Positions 25,894 through 34,861 are shown, numbered from the stretch's first letter. The stretch: 52,578 nt of DNA from an uncultured Collinsella sp. (GCA_900548365.1 URKM01000010.1:1-52578); one strand, 5' to 3'. Notes: generated from the letters alone by a model not told the origin. Numbers and translations are program-made.

Positions 25894-26528
25894 TACTGCT
25901 CACCCCCTTCCACAGCGGCGACATCCGGGGCGGCGTCGACGGCGGATGCGTCGGCTGCAGGCGCGACATCCTCGGCGCGCTCGTCCACCGCGGCCTTGCG
26001 CTTGCGCGGGCGACGCGCGTACAGGTCCTCGGTGGTGCGGACGACGGGCTGCTCGGGCTCGGGCGCGGGCTCGGCGCCCTCCGCGTGCGAGCCATCGGCT
26101 GCCGACTGCGCAGCCGTCGCGGTCGCTTGGTCCGACCCCGCGACGACCGCGGCGCCGGCTTCGGACTCGGCGGCAGCCGCTTCCTTCTCGGCCTTCTCCG
26201 CCGCAAGGCGGGCGCGACGCTCGGCAAAGGTCTCCTTGCGACGAGGCGCCGCCTCGGCCGCATCAGAGCGATCGGCATCCAGGTCGTCGTCCGCGGCGGC
26301 ACCCTGGGAGGAGCCAGCCTTCTTGGGCTTGACCGGCGCCGCGGCAGCAGCGGCCATGGGATCGATCACCTCGGATTGGACGACCGAGGTCATCTTCTCC
26401 TGGGTCTCGCGGAACTGGCGCAGGGCTCGACCGACCGTACGGCCCATCTGCGGCAGCTTGTCGGGACCGAAAAGCAAGAAGCCGAAGATCACGATGATCA
26501 TCAGCTCGGTGGAACTAATTCCAAACAC
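25893..26528 (-). CDS. tatA: Tat translocase subunit TatA/TatB-type, long acidic tail
   Basis: A 211-residue TatA/B-type protein. It has a short N-terminal helix (ELMIIVIFGFLLFGPDKLP, with the FGP hinge), an amphipathic helix (MGRTVGRALRQFRETQEKM), then about 150 disordered Ala/Glu-rich residues. TatA is usually under 100 residues, so the length is closer to TatB; only one such gene is here. The start is GTG 26528 with GGAGG directly upstream. Forms the pore or adaptor with TatC. Confidence 0.9.
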   Translation of the reverse strand: MFGISSTELMIIVIFGFLLFGPDKLPQMGRTVGRALRQFRETQEKMTSVVQSEVIDPMAAAAAAPVKPKKAGSSQGAAADDDLDADRSDAAEAAPRRKETFAERRARLAAEKAEKEAAAAESEAGAAVVAGSDQATATAAQSAADGSHAEGAEPAPEPEQPVVRTTEDLYARRPRKRKAAVDERAEDVAPAADASAVDAAPDVAAVEGGEQ

Positions 26529-26557
26529 GACGCCTCCAGAGTTCTTCTTGCAAGGAA

Positions 26558-26578
26558 GCCGCAGACGCGCGCTGCGGC
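26558..26578 (-). terminator. Possible weak terminator after the STAS gene
   Basis: A 7-bp stem (GCCGCAG/CTGCGGC) 66 bases past the STAS stop is followed on the minus strand by TTCCTTG, so termination would be partial. Confidence 0.35.
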
Positions 26579-26644
26579 CCCCGAATAGTCAACTGTACGA
26601 GTATACCCCGCGCAACGCCGTGCGAGCGCGAGCAACGCTCGGCT

Positions 26645-26959
26645 TTACGCAGCGCTGATACCGATTTCCTTGTCGAGCCCCAGCAGCTGGGCCACGCGCA
26701 GCACGTTCGGCTGGGCGTTGACGGCCTCGAAGCCCTTGCCGCTCTCCTGCGCATGATGGGCGGCACCGACCAGCACGCCGATTCCCGTCGAATCGATATA
26801 GGATACGTTCGCGAAATCGAGCCGCACCTTCTCGGTGGGCTGGGCGAGCGCGTAGTCGATGGACTCGCGCAGCTTGGTTGCATTGGAAATGTCGATCTCG
26901 CCGGTGACGGCGATCGTATAGCACTCCGGCGTGGGATTGGTTTCGATGACCAGCTCCAT
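26645..26959 (-). CDS. STAS-domain anti-sigma factor antagonist
   Basis: A 104-residue STAS protein of the SpoIIAA/RsbV type. The phosphorylatable serine is in SYIDSTGIGVLVGA (DSTG). Such proteins bind and release an anti-sigma kinase when dephosphorylated. No kinase, phosphatase or sigma factor gene is in the window, so the partner is elsewhere. AAAGGAG precedes ATG 26959. The gene sits 69 bases after a TPR gene. Confidence 0.9.
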   Translation of the reverse strand: MELVIETNPTPECYTIAVTGEIDISNATKLRESIDYALAQPTEKVRLDFANVSYIDSTGIGVLVGAAHHAQESGKGFEAVNAQPNVLRVAQLLGLDKEIGISAA

Positions 26960-27028
26960 GTCTTACTCCTTTGTGTTCGTTATGCTTGCGTATTCATGCA
27001 CGGGATGCGCGGACGTGGCCAAAAGAGG

Positions 27029-27751
27029 TTAGGACGCGTCGCCCGCAGCAGCGGAATCCATCGCATCGAGGCGCTGCTGGGCGTACGTCTTGGCGCCATA
27101 CGTGTCGTCCGCATCCGCCTCGATCGCGCGCTCATAGGCCGTGCGCGCGTCATCGGCGCGGCCGTCGGCATCGTAGAACATCCCGAGGTTCGCCCATGCG
27201 GGGCCGAAGGAATCGTCCTGCGCGACGAAGGTCTCGAGCATCTGGATCGCCTTGGCGTGGTCGCCCGCGTAGAACATCGACACCGCCCGATCGACCTCGG
27301 CCGATTTAGAGCCGGGATACGCGGCAAGGTACTCGTCGTAGTAGCGCGTGGCCTGGTTGAACAGCTCCGTCACGTGCTGCTCGTCCTCGGCGCCCTGAGC
27401 ATGCGAGAGGGCGGTCGCGCCCCAGTCGAAGTAGCCGTTGGCGACGTTCAGCAGCGTCGAGGGGTCCGAGGGGTTCGCCTCGTACTTAGCGAGCAGCTGC
27501 TTGGTGGCCGCATCGTACGATGCGTCGACATCCGCCATGGTATGACCGTCCTGCTGCGCCTGCGAGCTCGCCGCGGGGCCATCCGCAGCACTCGAGGCCG
27601 CGACGGACGAGCCGCTCGATGCATCGCGCGAAGCGTCGCCGAGGGGGCCTCCCCCGAAGAGCACCACGGCGGCAAGCGACACGACGGCGACGAGCAAGAC
27701 GAGCACGACGACGGAGCGAGCACGACGGCTCTGATCCTTCGAGAAAGCCAT
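27029..27751 (-). CDS. TPR-repeat membrane-anchored protein
   Basis: A 240-residue protein with a basic start, one transmembrane helix (about 14-33, a likely signal anchor), a Ser/Ala-rich linker, then TPR helices from ~75 (STLLNVANGYFDWGATAL, NQATRYYDEYLAAYPG, SFGPAWANLGMFYDADGR, DDARTAYERAIEADADD). TPRs mediate protein contacts. It starts 9 bases after the preceding small membrane-protein gene and reads as an operon with it. Confidence 0.82.
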   Translation of the reverse strand: MAFSKDQSRRARSVVVLVLLVAVVSLAAVVLFGGGPLGDASRDASSGSSVAASSAADGPAASSQAQQDGHTMADVDASYDAATKQLLAKYEANPSDPSTLLNVANGYFDWGATALSHAQGAEDEQHVTELFNQATRYYDEYLAAYPGSKSAEVDRAVSMFYAGDHAKAIQMLETFVAQDDSFGPAWANLGMFYDADGRADDARTAYERAIEADADDTYGAKTYAQQRLDAMDSAAAGDAS

Positions 27752-27760
27752 GCGCGCCCC

Positions 27761-28165
27761 CTATTCCTGTGAATCGGACGAGCCGTCTGCCAGCGTCGCG
27801 GTGCCGTCCTCGTTGATCGAGAGGTCGGGATGCCCCTCGGGCAGCGTGGACGACGAGCCGCCCGACGCCTCGCCCTGGGCAGCCATCTGCGAGCTCGCGC
27901 TCTCCAGTTCGGCGAGCGTCGCGGAGGTGCCGATGAGGTAGCCGATTACGATGCCCAGCACCAGGGCGATGACGGCGATCGCCAGCACCATCCAAAACGG
28001 CGGCGCGTCGCGGCGGGCGGCGGGAGCCGGCGCCTCCGCTTCGGACGTCGCGTGCTCGTCGCGCCGGGCATCCGCGATATCGCGAACGGTATCGGCGTCC
28101 TCGGACGCGGCCTCGAGCTGCGCCTCCATGAGTTCCTGTTCATCATCGAAAAACTCGTCGTTCAT
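27761..28165 (-). CDS. Single-pass membrane protein, function unknown
   Basis: A 134-residue protein with an acidic N-terminal ~50 residues, one helix (about 57-79, MVLAIAVIALVLGIVIGYLI) and an acidic, Ser-rich extracytoplasmic C-terminus. GGAG is 7 bases before ATG 28165. It is paired with the TPR protein 9 bases downstream. No family recognised. Confidence 0.72.
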   Translation of the reverse strand: MNDEFFDDEQELMEAQLEAASEDADTVRDIADARRDEHATSEAEAPAPAARRDAPPFWMVLAIAVIALVLGIVIGYLIGTSATLAELESASSQMAAQGEASGGSSSTLPEGHPDLSINEDGTATLADGSSDSQE

Positions 28166-28294
28166 GCCCTATCTCCCTGGATGGGTACCGTACATATGCG
28201 TTGTATTGTAACGGCAGCGCACCCGAGGACGCGGGAATGCATGCGATTTGCACGCCGCCGTCACCCCGAGGGCGTGCAGCCGGGGCCCCGGTGC

Positions 28295-28999
28295 CTAGCG
28301 GACCGCTGTGTATACCGCGACGATACCGCCGGTCAGGTTGGCGTAGGAAACGCGGGAGAATCCCGCCGCGCGAAGCTCGTCCGCGATCTCGTCCTGCGGC
28401 GGGAACGCCTCGATCGAGTCGCGCAGGTACTCGAAGCCCGCGCGGTCGCCGGTGACCAAGCCCCCGATAAGCGGAATCATATGCGCCAGGTAGAAACGGT
28501 AGAGGGCGCGCCACAGCGCATGGGGAGGCGTGCCGAACTCCAGGACCACGTAGCGACCCCCGGGTACGAGCACGCGCGCCGCCTCCTCCATCGCGCGGCG
28601 GCGCCGGCTGAAGTTGCGCAGGCCGTACGCGCAGGTCACCACCGTGAACGCCCCGTCCCCGTAAGGCAGCCGGTGCGCATCGACCACGTTGAGGTCGCAG
28701 GGCACGCCGCGCCCCTCCCCGCGGGCGATGCGCTCGGCGGCGACATCGAGCATCTCGGGGGTGAAATCCGTCAACTCGATCGACGCCGGCGGGCACAGCT
28801 CGCACAGCGTGAAGGCGACGTCGCCCGTGCCGCCTGCGACGTCGAGCACGCGATCGCCGCCGTCGCAGGAAGCCGCGCGGGCAACACGGCGAAGCCAGCT
28901 TCGGTAGATTCCGAAGCTGGACAGCGCGTTGAACAAGTCATATTTTCGCGCGATCTGGGAGAAGATTCCCTTCACGCGCTCCGCATGGGCGTCCGCCAT
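28295..28999 (-). CDS. menG: Demethylmenaquinone methyltransferase (UbiE/MenG)
   Basis: A 234-residue SAM-dependent C-methyltransferase, the last step of menaquinone synthesis. It has FSQIARKYDLFNALSSFG (family signature 1), the SAM motif LDVAGGTGDVAF, and signature 2 in AYGLRNFSRRRRAMEE. ATG 28999 directly abuts the stop of the upstream aminotransferase. Menaquinone use fits an anaerobe with electron-transport reductases. Flavin-linked paralogues methylating other quinones are possible. Confidence 0.92.
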   Translation of the reverse strand: MADAHAERVKGIFSQIARKYDLFNALSSFGIYRSWLRRVARAASCDGGDRVLDVAGGTGDVAFTLCELCPPASIELTDFTPEMLDVAAERIARGEGRGVPCDLNVVDAHRLPYGDGAFTVVTCAYGLRNFSRRRRAMEEAARVLVPGGRYVVLEFGTPPHALWRALYRFYLAHMIPLIGGLVTGDRAGFEYLRDSIEAFPPQDEIADELRAAGFSRVSYANLTGGIVAVYTAVR

Positions 29000-30301
29000 C
29001 TACGCGCGCGCCTCCGCAGCGAGCTCGGCGGCGACCAGCTTGACGGCGAGCACCAGCACGTCGAGCGCGGCTTCGAGCTCCTCGACCGCGGGATAGCTCG
29101 GCGCGATGCGGATATTGGTATCGCGGGGATCCTCGCCCGGCCACGTGGCGCCCGCAGGCGTCAGCTTCACGCCCATCTCGGAGCACAGGGCCGCGACGCG
29201 CTTGGCAGAGCCCTCGGGGCCGTCGAAGGAGACGAAATAGCCGCCGCGCGGATGGGTCCACGCGGCGCAGCCCGTGCCGCCCAGGCCCTCGGTAAGCTTG
29301 CGTTCCACCGCCTCGAAGCGCGGACGCATGAACGCGGCATGCTTCTTCATATGGGCGCGCACCGCATCGAGATCCGGCAGGAAGCGCACATGGCGGAGCT
29401 GGTTCATCTTATCGGCGCTGATGAGTCCCATCTTGAGGAGCGCCGAGACCTCGGCGATGACCGCGGGCGAGGCGCCCACGAACGCGATGCCCGAGCCCGG
29501 GAACGTGATCTTGGACGTGGACACGAAAGCGACCACGCGGTCCTCGGCCTCCGTGCCGCGCGTGTAATCGAATACGTTGGCGAGGGCGTCGGTCTCATCG
29601 TACAGGTCGTGCACGCAGTACGCGTTATCCCAGAAGATGCGGAAATCGGGCGCCGCGGTCTTCATGGTCGCCAGGCGGCGGACCGTCTCGTCCGAATACG
29701 TCTCGCCCGTGGGGTTCGAATACTTGGGTACGCACCACATGCCCTTGATGCTGGCGTCGTTGGCAACCATGGCCTCGACGACGTCCATGTCGGGGCCCTC
29801 GCCGGTCATCGGAACGGGGACGTTCTCAATGCCGAGGTCCGCCGTGATGCCGAAGTGGCGGTCATAGCCGGGCACGGGGCACAGGAACTTGACCGTCTCC
29901 CCCTCGTGCTTCGCCGAATAATCCGCCCAGGGCTCGCTACCCAGGCTGCCGCAGCGCCAGAACTGGCCGCAGATATCGTGCTCGAGCAGCAGGCTGGACG
30001 ACCCCAGCACGAGGGTCTGCTCGGCAGGCACGCCGAGCATCTCGCTGGCCAGGGCGCGAGCGGAGGGGATACCCTCGAAGAAGCCGTAGTTCGAGCAGTC
30101 CACGTTGCCGTCGTGCAGGTCCGCCGAAGAGCTCAGGATGTCGAGCATGGGACGGGAGATGTCCACCTGCTGCGGAGAAGGCTTGCCGCGCGCCATATCG
30201 AGCGCGAGACCGCGGGCCTTGACCTCGTCGACCTGGGATTTCAGCGAAGCGATAGCGGATTCGAGCTCCGCAGCGCCCATCTGCTCGTACATCGTCTGCA
30301 T
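29000..30301 (-). CDS. Aspartate aminotransferase, actinobacterial AspT type
   Basis: A 433-residue PLP aminotransferase of the group found in corynebacteria and bifidobacteria (Pfam Asp_aminotransf/PF12897, recalled). Landmarks: ALDMARGKPSPQQVDIS at the N-terminus, YGFFEGIPSARALASEML, CVPKYSNPTGETYSDET, FWDNAYCVHDL and the PLP lysine in VSTSKITFPGSG. It interconverts aspartate/2-oxoglutarate with oxaloacetate/glutamate. AAAGG 7 bases before ATG 30301 fixes the start. It is transcribed ahead of menG with zero spacing. Confidence 0.87.
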   Translation of the reverse strand: MQTMYEQMGAAELESAIASLKSQVDEVKARGLALDMARGKPSPQQVDISRPMLDILSSSADLHDGNVDCSNYGFFEGIPSARALASEMLGVPAEQTLVLGSSSLLLEHDICGQFWRCGSLGSEPWADYSAKHEGETVKFLCPVPGYDRHFGITADLGIENVPVPMTGEGPDMDVVEAMVANDASIKGMWCVPKYSNPTGETYSDETVRRLATMKTAAPDFRIFWDNAYCVHDLYDETDALANVFDYTRGTEAEDRVVAFVSTSKITFPGSGIAFVGASPAVIAEVSALLKMGLISADKMNQLRHVRFLPDLDAVRAHMKKHAAFMRPRFEAVERKLTEGLGGTGCAAWTHPRGGYFVSFDGPEGSAKRVAALCSEMGVKLTPAGATWPGEDPRDTNIRIAPSYPAVEELEAALDVLVLAVKLVAAELAAEARA

Positions 30302-30401
30302 AGCAAAACCTTTCTTCGGGCTTACATACTCAACCACGCTAGAGTAGTATAGCTATTCTCAGAAAGCCCCTATGCCCTTCGCCGTTTAACTTGGAGGAAT
30401 C

Positions 30402-30659
30402 ATGCAGATGGGAATGTTTCAAGCCGAGGAGTTCGGCGACTTGCAGCGCCTGGTCGACGCCATGTATGCCGGTGGGCGCGCCGTGGTCGACCGCCTCGAC
30501 CTCGTCGTGCAGGCAGAGATCCTCGACCTGGCTCCCGACCTCATGGAGATCGTCGAACTGCTGCCCCCGGGCTCGTATGAGCGCCAGCGCCTCTGCGACC
30601 AGCTAAATTCGGCACTCGCCGCCCATGGCTGGGGCGCGATGTACGGCACGGTCGAATAG
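30402..30659 (+). CDS. Small protein, function unknown
   Basis: An 85-residue soluble protein (MQMGMFQAEEFGDLQRLVDA...) with a strong site TTGGAGG 6 bases before the ATG, high-GC third positions, and a strong terminator 36 bases after the stop. The first ~65 residues form alternating helices rich in Leu and acidic residues; the C-terminus is AAHGWGAMYGTVE. It is divergent from the aminotransferase. The signals make it a real gene, but I do not recognise it. Confidence 0.8.
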   Translation: MQMGMFQAEEFGDLQRLVDAMYAGGRAVVDRLDLVVQAEILDLAPDLMEIVELLPPGSYERQRLCDQLNSALAAHGWGAMYGTVE

Positions 30660-30693
30660 GAACCCGGCGAAGCGAGATCTTGACGCATCACGC

Positions 30694-30731
30694 AAAAGCG
30701 GGTGGGCCCACAGGGGGTCCACCCGCTTCTT
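30694..30731. terminator. Bidirectional intrinsic terminator
   Basis: A perfect 10-bp stem (30696-30705 with 30719-30728) is flanked by CTTCTT on the plus side and TTTT on the minus side. It serves the small plus-strand gene and the minus-strand peptidase gene that converge here. Confidence 0.85.
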
Positions 30732-30799
30732 CATGCGGCATCACGTCTCGTATCGCCGACGTGAGGCCGCGAGTCGCATCGTATCGACGCGCAAACCGG

Positions 30800-32908
30800 C
30801 TAGCACACGCGGTCGCGGTTGCTGCGGCGGGTGCGGCGAACGCCCATCGTCACCGCGCCGGCGCCCACGAGGGACGCGAACAGGGCGATGCTCGCGGGGT
30901 CGCCCGTCTGGGCGAGCGTGCCGGAAGTGCCGGGCTTGGACTCGGGCTTGGTCTCGGGCTTCGGCTCGGGCTTGGCCTCGGGGGCCTTCACGGTCACGGT
31001 CACGGCGTTGGAATCGACGGAGAGGCCGCTCGCGTTGGTCACGCGGCAGAAGAAGGTCTTGGAACCGACGGTCGCGGTATCGACCGGCAGGTTCGCGGTC
31101 TTCACGCCGGTCGAGGTGACGGTCTCGCCGTCCTTGGCGAACCACTCGTAGGCAAGGGCGCCCTCACCATGGGCGTTCGCGGCGGCAACGACGAGGTCGG
31201 ACGCCTGAGCACCCTGGACATAGGTGGCGTCGACGGGCTGCTGGGTGATCACGGGGGCGACCACGGCGTCGGCGTAGAGCACGGGCGTCGCGAGGTCGGT
31301 GCCCTCGGCGTTCATATCGGAAGCGGTGAAGGGCTTGGAGAAATCGCCCGCCTTGATGTAGGCGCGCATCTCGTCGAGGAGCTTATCGCACTTGAGGTAG
31401 GTCTGCTCGACAACGGCCATCTGGGCCTTGTTGGCGAGATCGGTGCGCGCCTCGGCGGGGGTGTTCTTCATGACGGCGTCGACGACATCCTGCTGGTCGA
31501 TGATCTGCTCCTGCAGGGCATCGAGGTACGCGCGGGTGCCGGAGGCCATGGCGTCGCGATGGCTGTAGGCGAGCGTGTTGATGTCCATGAGGACGAAGGG
31601 CAGGGAGTTCTCGGGCTCTTCCTGCATGGCCCACTCGACGTTGTCCTTCTGGCCGGGGCCCTGATGGGTCTCATCGCAGTTGAGGTCGCTGAAGTAGGGG
31701 CTCACCTCGGTGAGGAGCGCGGAATAGAGCGGCACGTAGACGGAGAACTCGGTACGGGACAACGCTTCCCACTGAACGGTGGCGATATCGTCGGAGAGGC
31801 CGTCACGGATCTGGAACATATGGCTCTCGACCGTGCGGTTGTTGCCGATGGCGCCGAAAGCGGCGTCCTTGTTGGCGTCGACATCGGTTCCCTCACCGCG
31901 AGCCGCCAGCGAACGCAGCAGCTCGTTGGTGGTCCAGCCGGAACGACCGGGGGTGAAGAACTGGGTGGGCTCGGACAGGGCGGTCACGCCCACGCCGGGA
32001 GTCACGGTGTAGCGGTCGGCGGCCAGCGGCGCCTCGAAGTAATGGCGACCCTGGACGTAGCGGGTCGTGGTACCGGAGCTGTGGTCGGCGTCGGACTTAC
32101 CGTAGGTGGACGCGATATCGGGGGTACCGTCCTCGAACGTCTTCAGGATGCCGGCCTCCTGGGGCACGGAGATGAGGCCCTCGGAGTGCAGGCAGGTGGC
32201 GGTGTCGTCCAGGTCGACCTTGAAGCGCAGGTTGCCCATGTTGGGGTTCACGGAAACCTGGTCCTCGGGCATGATGTAGGCGACCCACTGATGGCCGGAG
32301 AGAGCGCAGAACAGCCAGGTCTCGTCGGCGTCGGAGATGGTGATCTGGTCGCGGCCGGACGCACCGTACTCGTCGATGAGGCGACCGAGGAGCTCGACGC
32401 CCTCGCGGGCGGTCTTGGACTCGCCCAGGATGACGCTGGCGTAGTTGTACTCGCCGATACCCGTGGAGGTGCTGGGGTCGACCGCCTTGATCGCGTCGTT
32501 GTAATTCGTGGTCAGCGTCGCGGAGCAGGAAACGCCGTGCTCGTTGATGCCGGCCTCGGAATACGCGTCATGCCGATCGCTCCAGTCGCTCGGATGGTCG
32601 CGCACGTAGGTATAGCGATACGAGGTCTTATCGGACGTCCAGTCGAAATCCGACTCGTCGGAGCTGTAGCGCGTATTCGCCTGCGGCTCCTCGATGCCGA
32701 AGATCTTCACGTGGCGCGAAGCGTAATCCTCGGAACGACCGACGTAGCGGTCGCCGTTGGCGGTGAACTGACCGGGCACCCAGACCTGCGTGCAGGCGAA
32801 GGCGCCGACGGGAGCCGCTCCAACCAGGGCGGCGCCCACCATGAGGCCGCACGCGAACCGCTTGAAGCGGAGCCCGTGCACCTCGTGGGACGGAGTGATT
32901 TTGAGCAT
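30800..32908 (-). CDS. Secreted C69-family dipeptidase with Ig-like domain and LAQTG sorting signal
   Basis: A 702-residue exported Ntn-hydrolase (peptidase family C69/U34). A signal peptide (about 1-38) ends before ACTQVWV; the Cys would become the N-terminal nucleophile after cleavage. Family features follow: TANGDRYVGRSEDYA, AGINEHGVSCSATLT, and DADETWLFCALSGHQWVAYIMPEDQ. Residues about 560-650 form an Ig-like repeat (ITQQPVDATYVQG ... FFCRVTNASGLSVDSNAVTVTV). A Pro/Lys/Glu linker leads to LAQTGD, a hydrophobic span and RRTRRSNR, a cell-wall sorting signal of the LAxTG type. It would cleave dipeptides at the cell surface. AAGGAG before ATG 32908 fixes the start. Confidence 0.9.
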   Translation of the reverse strand: MLKITPSHEVHGLRFKRFACGLMVGAALVGAAPVGAFACTQVWVPGQFTANGDRYVGRSEDYASRHVKIFGIEEPQANTRYSSDESDFDWTSDKTSYRYTYVRDHPSDWSDRHDAYSEAGINEHGVSCSATLTTNYNDAIKAVDPSTSTGIGEYNYASVILGESKTAREGVELLGRLIDEYGASGRDQITISDADETWLFCALSGHQWVAYIMPEDQVSVNPNMGNLRFKVDLDDTATCLHSEGLISVPQEAGILKTFEDGTPDIASTYGKSDADHSSGTTTRYVQGRHYFEAPLAADRYTVTPGVGVTALSEPTQFFTPGRSGWTTNELLRSLAARGEGTDVDANKDAAFGAIGNNRTVESHMFQIRDGLSDDIATVQWEALSRTEFSVYVPLYSALLTEVSPYFSDLNCDETHQGPGQKDNVEWAMQEEPENSLPFVLMDINTLAYSHRDAMASGTRAYLDALQEQIIDQQDVVDAVMKNTPAEARTDLANKAQMAVVEQTYLKCDKLLDEMRAYIKAGDFSKPFTASDMNAEGTDLATPVLYADAVVAPVITQQPVDATYVQGAQASDLVVAAANAHGEGALAYEWFAKDGETVTSTGVKTANLPVDTATVGSKTFFCRVTNASGLSVDSNAVTVTVKAPEAKPEPKPETKPESKPGTSGTLAQTGDPASIALFASLVGAGAVTMGVRRTRRSNRDRVC

Positions 32909-33511
32909 GACACTCTCCTTCCTTGGCCAACTGCTCGCGGCAACGCGCCGCACACGAACCAGGCAATCGGCCGCATGCTCCATGGTAGCCCCCGCAATGC
33001 ATACACTGGTTATTGGAATCTAAACCGCTCGCATGCGGACATGTTTTGTCGGCAAGCGGCTTTGCGAGGTTAAGCAGCACTTTAGCAAAGAGGAGTATCA
33101 ATTTGTCTGCAAGCACGCCGTATTAACGCGCATTTTTCATTGCCACTTCATGCATAGGATTAGCCGTACTTTGCATAGCGAGACGCCCCGGAGGAAGCGC
33201 ATGCGGGCGCGTGCCGACCCCGTCGCCGCTCTTCGCCCGCGCGCGACCCTACGCGCCGGCGCGGCTGAACTTGGTGCGCTTTGAGGCAGCGAGCAGATTG
33301 GGCACGGCCGGGCGCGGCTGAATTTGGTGCACCTTTAGGCAGCGAGCGGATTTGGTGCGCTTTGAGGCAGCGAGCAATTCGCAATCTCGATGTTGGCTGC
33401 CTCCAAATGCACCAAAAAATCCCCACTGCCTCAAGGTGCACGAAATCCGGGCGCCGTCGGCAGCCCACGGCACGAGACCCCTGCCCCGCCGCTCTTCGCG
33501 CGCGTGCGACC
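32909..33511. other. 603-bp repeat-rich spacer between the C69 peptidase and nhaA
   Basis: No supportable gene. The 3' half is the duplicated and repeated structure described at 33224-33526. The stretch 33030-33170 is noticeably A/T-richer and probably carries the peptidase promoter. Confidence 0.5.
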
Positions 33512-33526
33512 CTACGCGCCGGCGCG
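33224..33526. repeat. 40-bp direct repeat bracketing a five-unit inverted array
   Basis: 33224-33263 and 33487-33526 agree at 38 of 40 bases; the second copy includes the last 15 bases of nhaA. Between them lie three direct units of the form TTGGTGCRCYTTKAGGCAGC (starting 33271, 33324 and 33352) and two units in inverted orientation (33394-33420 and 33424-33446). The opposed units could form long hairpins. Confidence 0.8.
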
Positions 33527-34861
33527 TCGACACACGCGGCCCATATAGGCCATACCGATCGCCGCGGCGCTGACGGAACCCAGCAGAATCGCCGCCTTCG
33601 CAGCCAGGACCTCGGATGGCTCGACGGGGAACGCCAGGCCCGCGATGAGGATGGACATGGTGAAGCCGATGCCGCCCAGAAGGCCGACGCCGACGATATG
33701 GCCCCAGCCCACTCCGCGCGGAAGCTCGCAGATGCCCGTGCGCACCATGAGCGCCGTCATACCGATGATTCCGAGCGGCTTGCCCAATACCATGCCGAAA
33801 TAGGTCCCGAGCGCCACCGGATCGAGGGCGAGCGCGAGCGGATCGACGCCCACCAGGCGCACCTGCGCGTTCACGAACGCGAAGAGCGGCAGGATCAAGA
33901 AGTTCACGGGCGTTGCGACCAAGCGCTCCAGGCGCACCAAGGGCGGTGCCACGCGATGCATGACGCGCTCGGCGCCCAAGGTCGCCTCGGTGAAATCCTG
34001 TTGCGCGAGGATATGCTCGTCCTCGTCGTAGCGCTCGACCATATCGGGCATGTAGTCGCCCATCCATTCATTCAGGTTATCGAGTTTGATTCCCGAACGG
34101 GCCGGCACCGCGAACGCGAGGATCACGCCGGCGAGCGTCGCGTGTATGCCTGACCTATACAGGCAGACCCACAACAGCAAGCCGAGCACCAGATAGGGCG
34201 GCAGCAGATAATGCTGGGTCCTGTTCAACCAGAACAGCGCCGCCGTGACCAACGCGGCGCAGCCAAGCCAGAACAGATCGGGGCTGCTGCCGTAGAAGAT
34301 GGCGATCGCGGCGATCGAGACGAGGTCGTCGGCGATGGCCAGCGTCGAGAAGAACACGCGCACACCCGCCGGCACGCGGTCGCCCAGCAGGGAGAGCACG
34401 CCCAGGGCGAACGCGATATCGGTCGCCATCGGGATAGCCCAGCCATGCATGGCGCCGCCCTTGTTGAACAGCGCGTAGATGCACGCCGGGACAACGACGC
34501 CGCCGATCGCGGCGAGCATGGGCAGCAGCGCCTGCCGCGGACGCCGCAGCTCGCCGACGGTCATCTCGTATTTGAGCTCGATGCCCACATGGAGAAAGAA
34601 GATCGCCATGAGGAAGTCGTTGACGAACACCTCGAGCGAGATGACCACCTCGTGAGTCCCCAGGCCGACGTGGATGGGCTCCATCAGAACCTGGTGAATA
34701 GCCTGGTACGCATCGCTGTTCGCACATGCCACCGCCGCGATCGCGGCCAGCACCATCACCGCCGCGGCGATGGTGCCGTTTTCCGTGATGCGCCCCCACA
34801 CGTCGTAGCGCCTGATGCGTCGGCGCTGGGTTTCGGTAAAGAGCTGTTCGCGTGCGTCCAT
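33512..34861 (-). CDS. nhaA: Na+/H+ antiporter NhaA
   Basis: A 449-residue antiporter, slightly longer than the ~390-residue E. coli protein, with an inserted loop around MVERYDEDEHILAQQDFTEATL. The key motifs are FLHVGIELKYE, AIPMATDIAFALGVLSLLG, and the paired aspartates in LAIADDLVSIAAIA that carry ions. The C-terminal repeats contain GIGFTMSILIAGLAF. Frames upstream of ATG 34861 are open, but GGGAGGG immediately precedes this ATG. It uses the proton gradient to export sodium at the cytoplasmic membrane. Confidence 0.94.
   Translation of the reverse strand: MDAREQLFTETQRRRIRRYDVWGRITENGTIAAAVMVLAAIAAVACANSDAYQAIHQVLMEPIHVGLGTHEVVISLEVFVNDFLMAIFFLHVGIELKYEMTVGELRRPRQALLPMLAAIGGVVVPACIYALFNKGGAMHGWAIPMATDIAFALGVLSLLGDRVPAGVRVFFSTLAIADDLVSIAAIAIFYGSSPDLFWLGCAALVTAALFWLNRTQHYLLPPYLVLGLLLWVCLYRSGIHATLAGVILAFAVPARSGIKLDNLNEWMGDYMPDMVERYDEDEHILAQQDFTEATLGAERVMHRVAPPLVRLERLVATPVNFLILPLFAFVNAQVRLVGVDPLALALDPVALGTYFGMVLGKPLGIIGMTALMVRTGICELPRGVGWGHIVGVGLLGGIGFTMSILIAGLAFPVEPSEVLAAKAAILLGSVSAAAIGMAYMGRVCRRAGA

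Noticed and set aside
27830..30352. 840-codon plus-strand frame opposite menG and the aminotransferase
   Set aside because: Antisense shadow; the minus strand carries well-recognised enzymes and the plus frame has no family resemblance.
30680..33073. 797-codon plus-strand frame opposite the C69 peptidase
   Set aside because: Antisense shadow; the peptidase has signal peptide, nucleophile and sorting motif on the other strand.
33033..33284. 83-codon plus-strand frame in the peptidase/nhaA spacer
   Set aside because: It runs from A/T-rich promoter-like DNA into the repeat array; composition shifts midway and no ribosome site precedes it.
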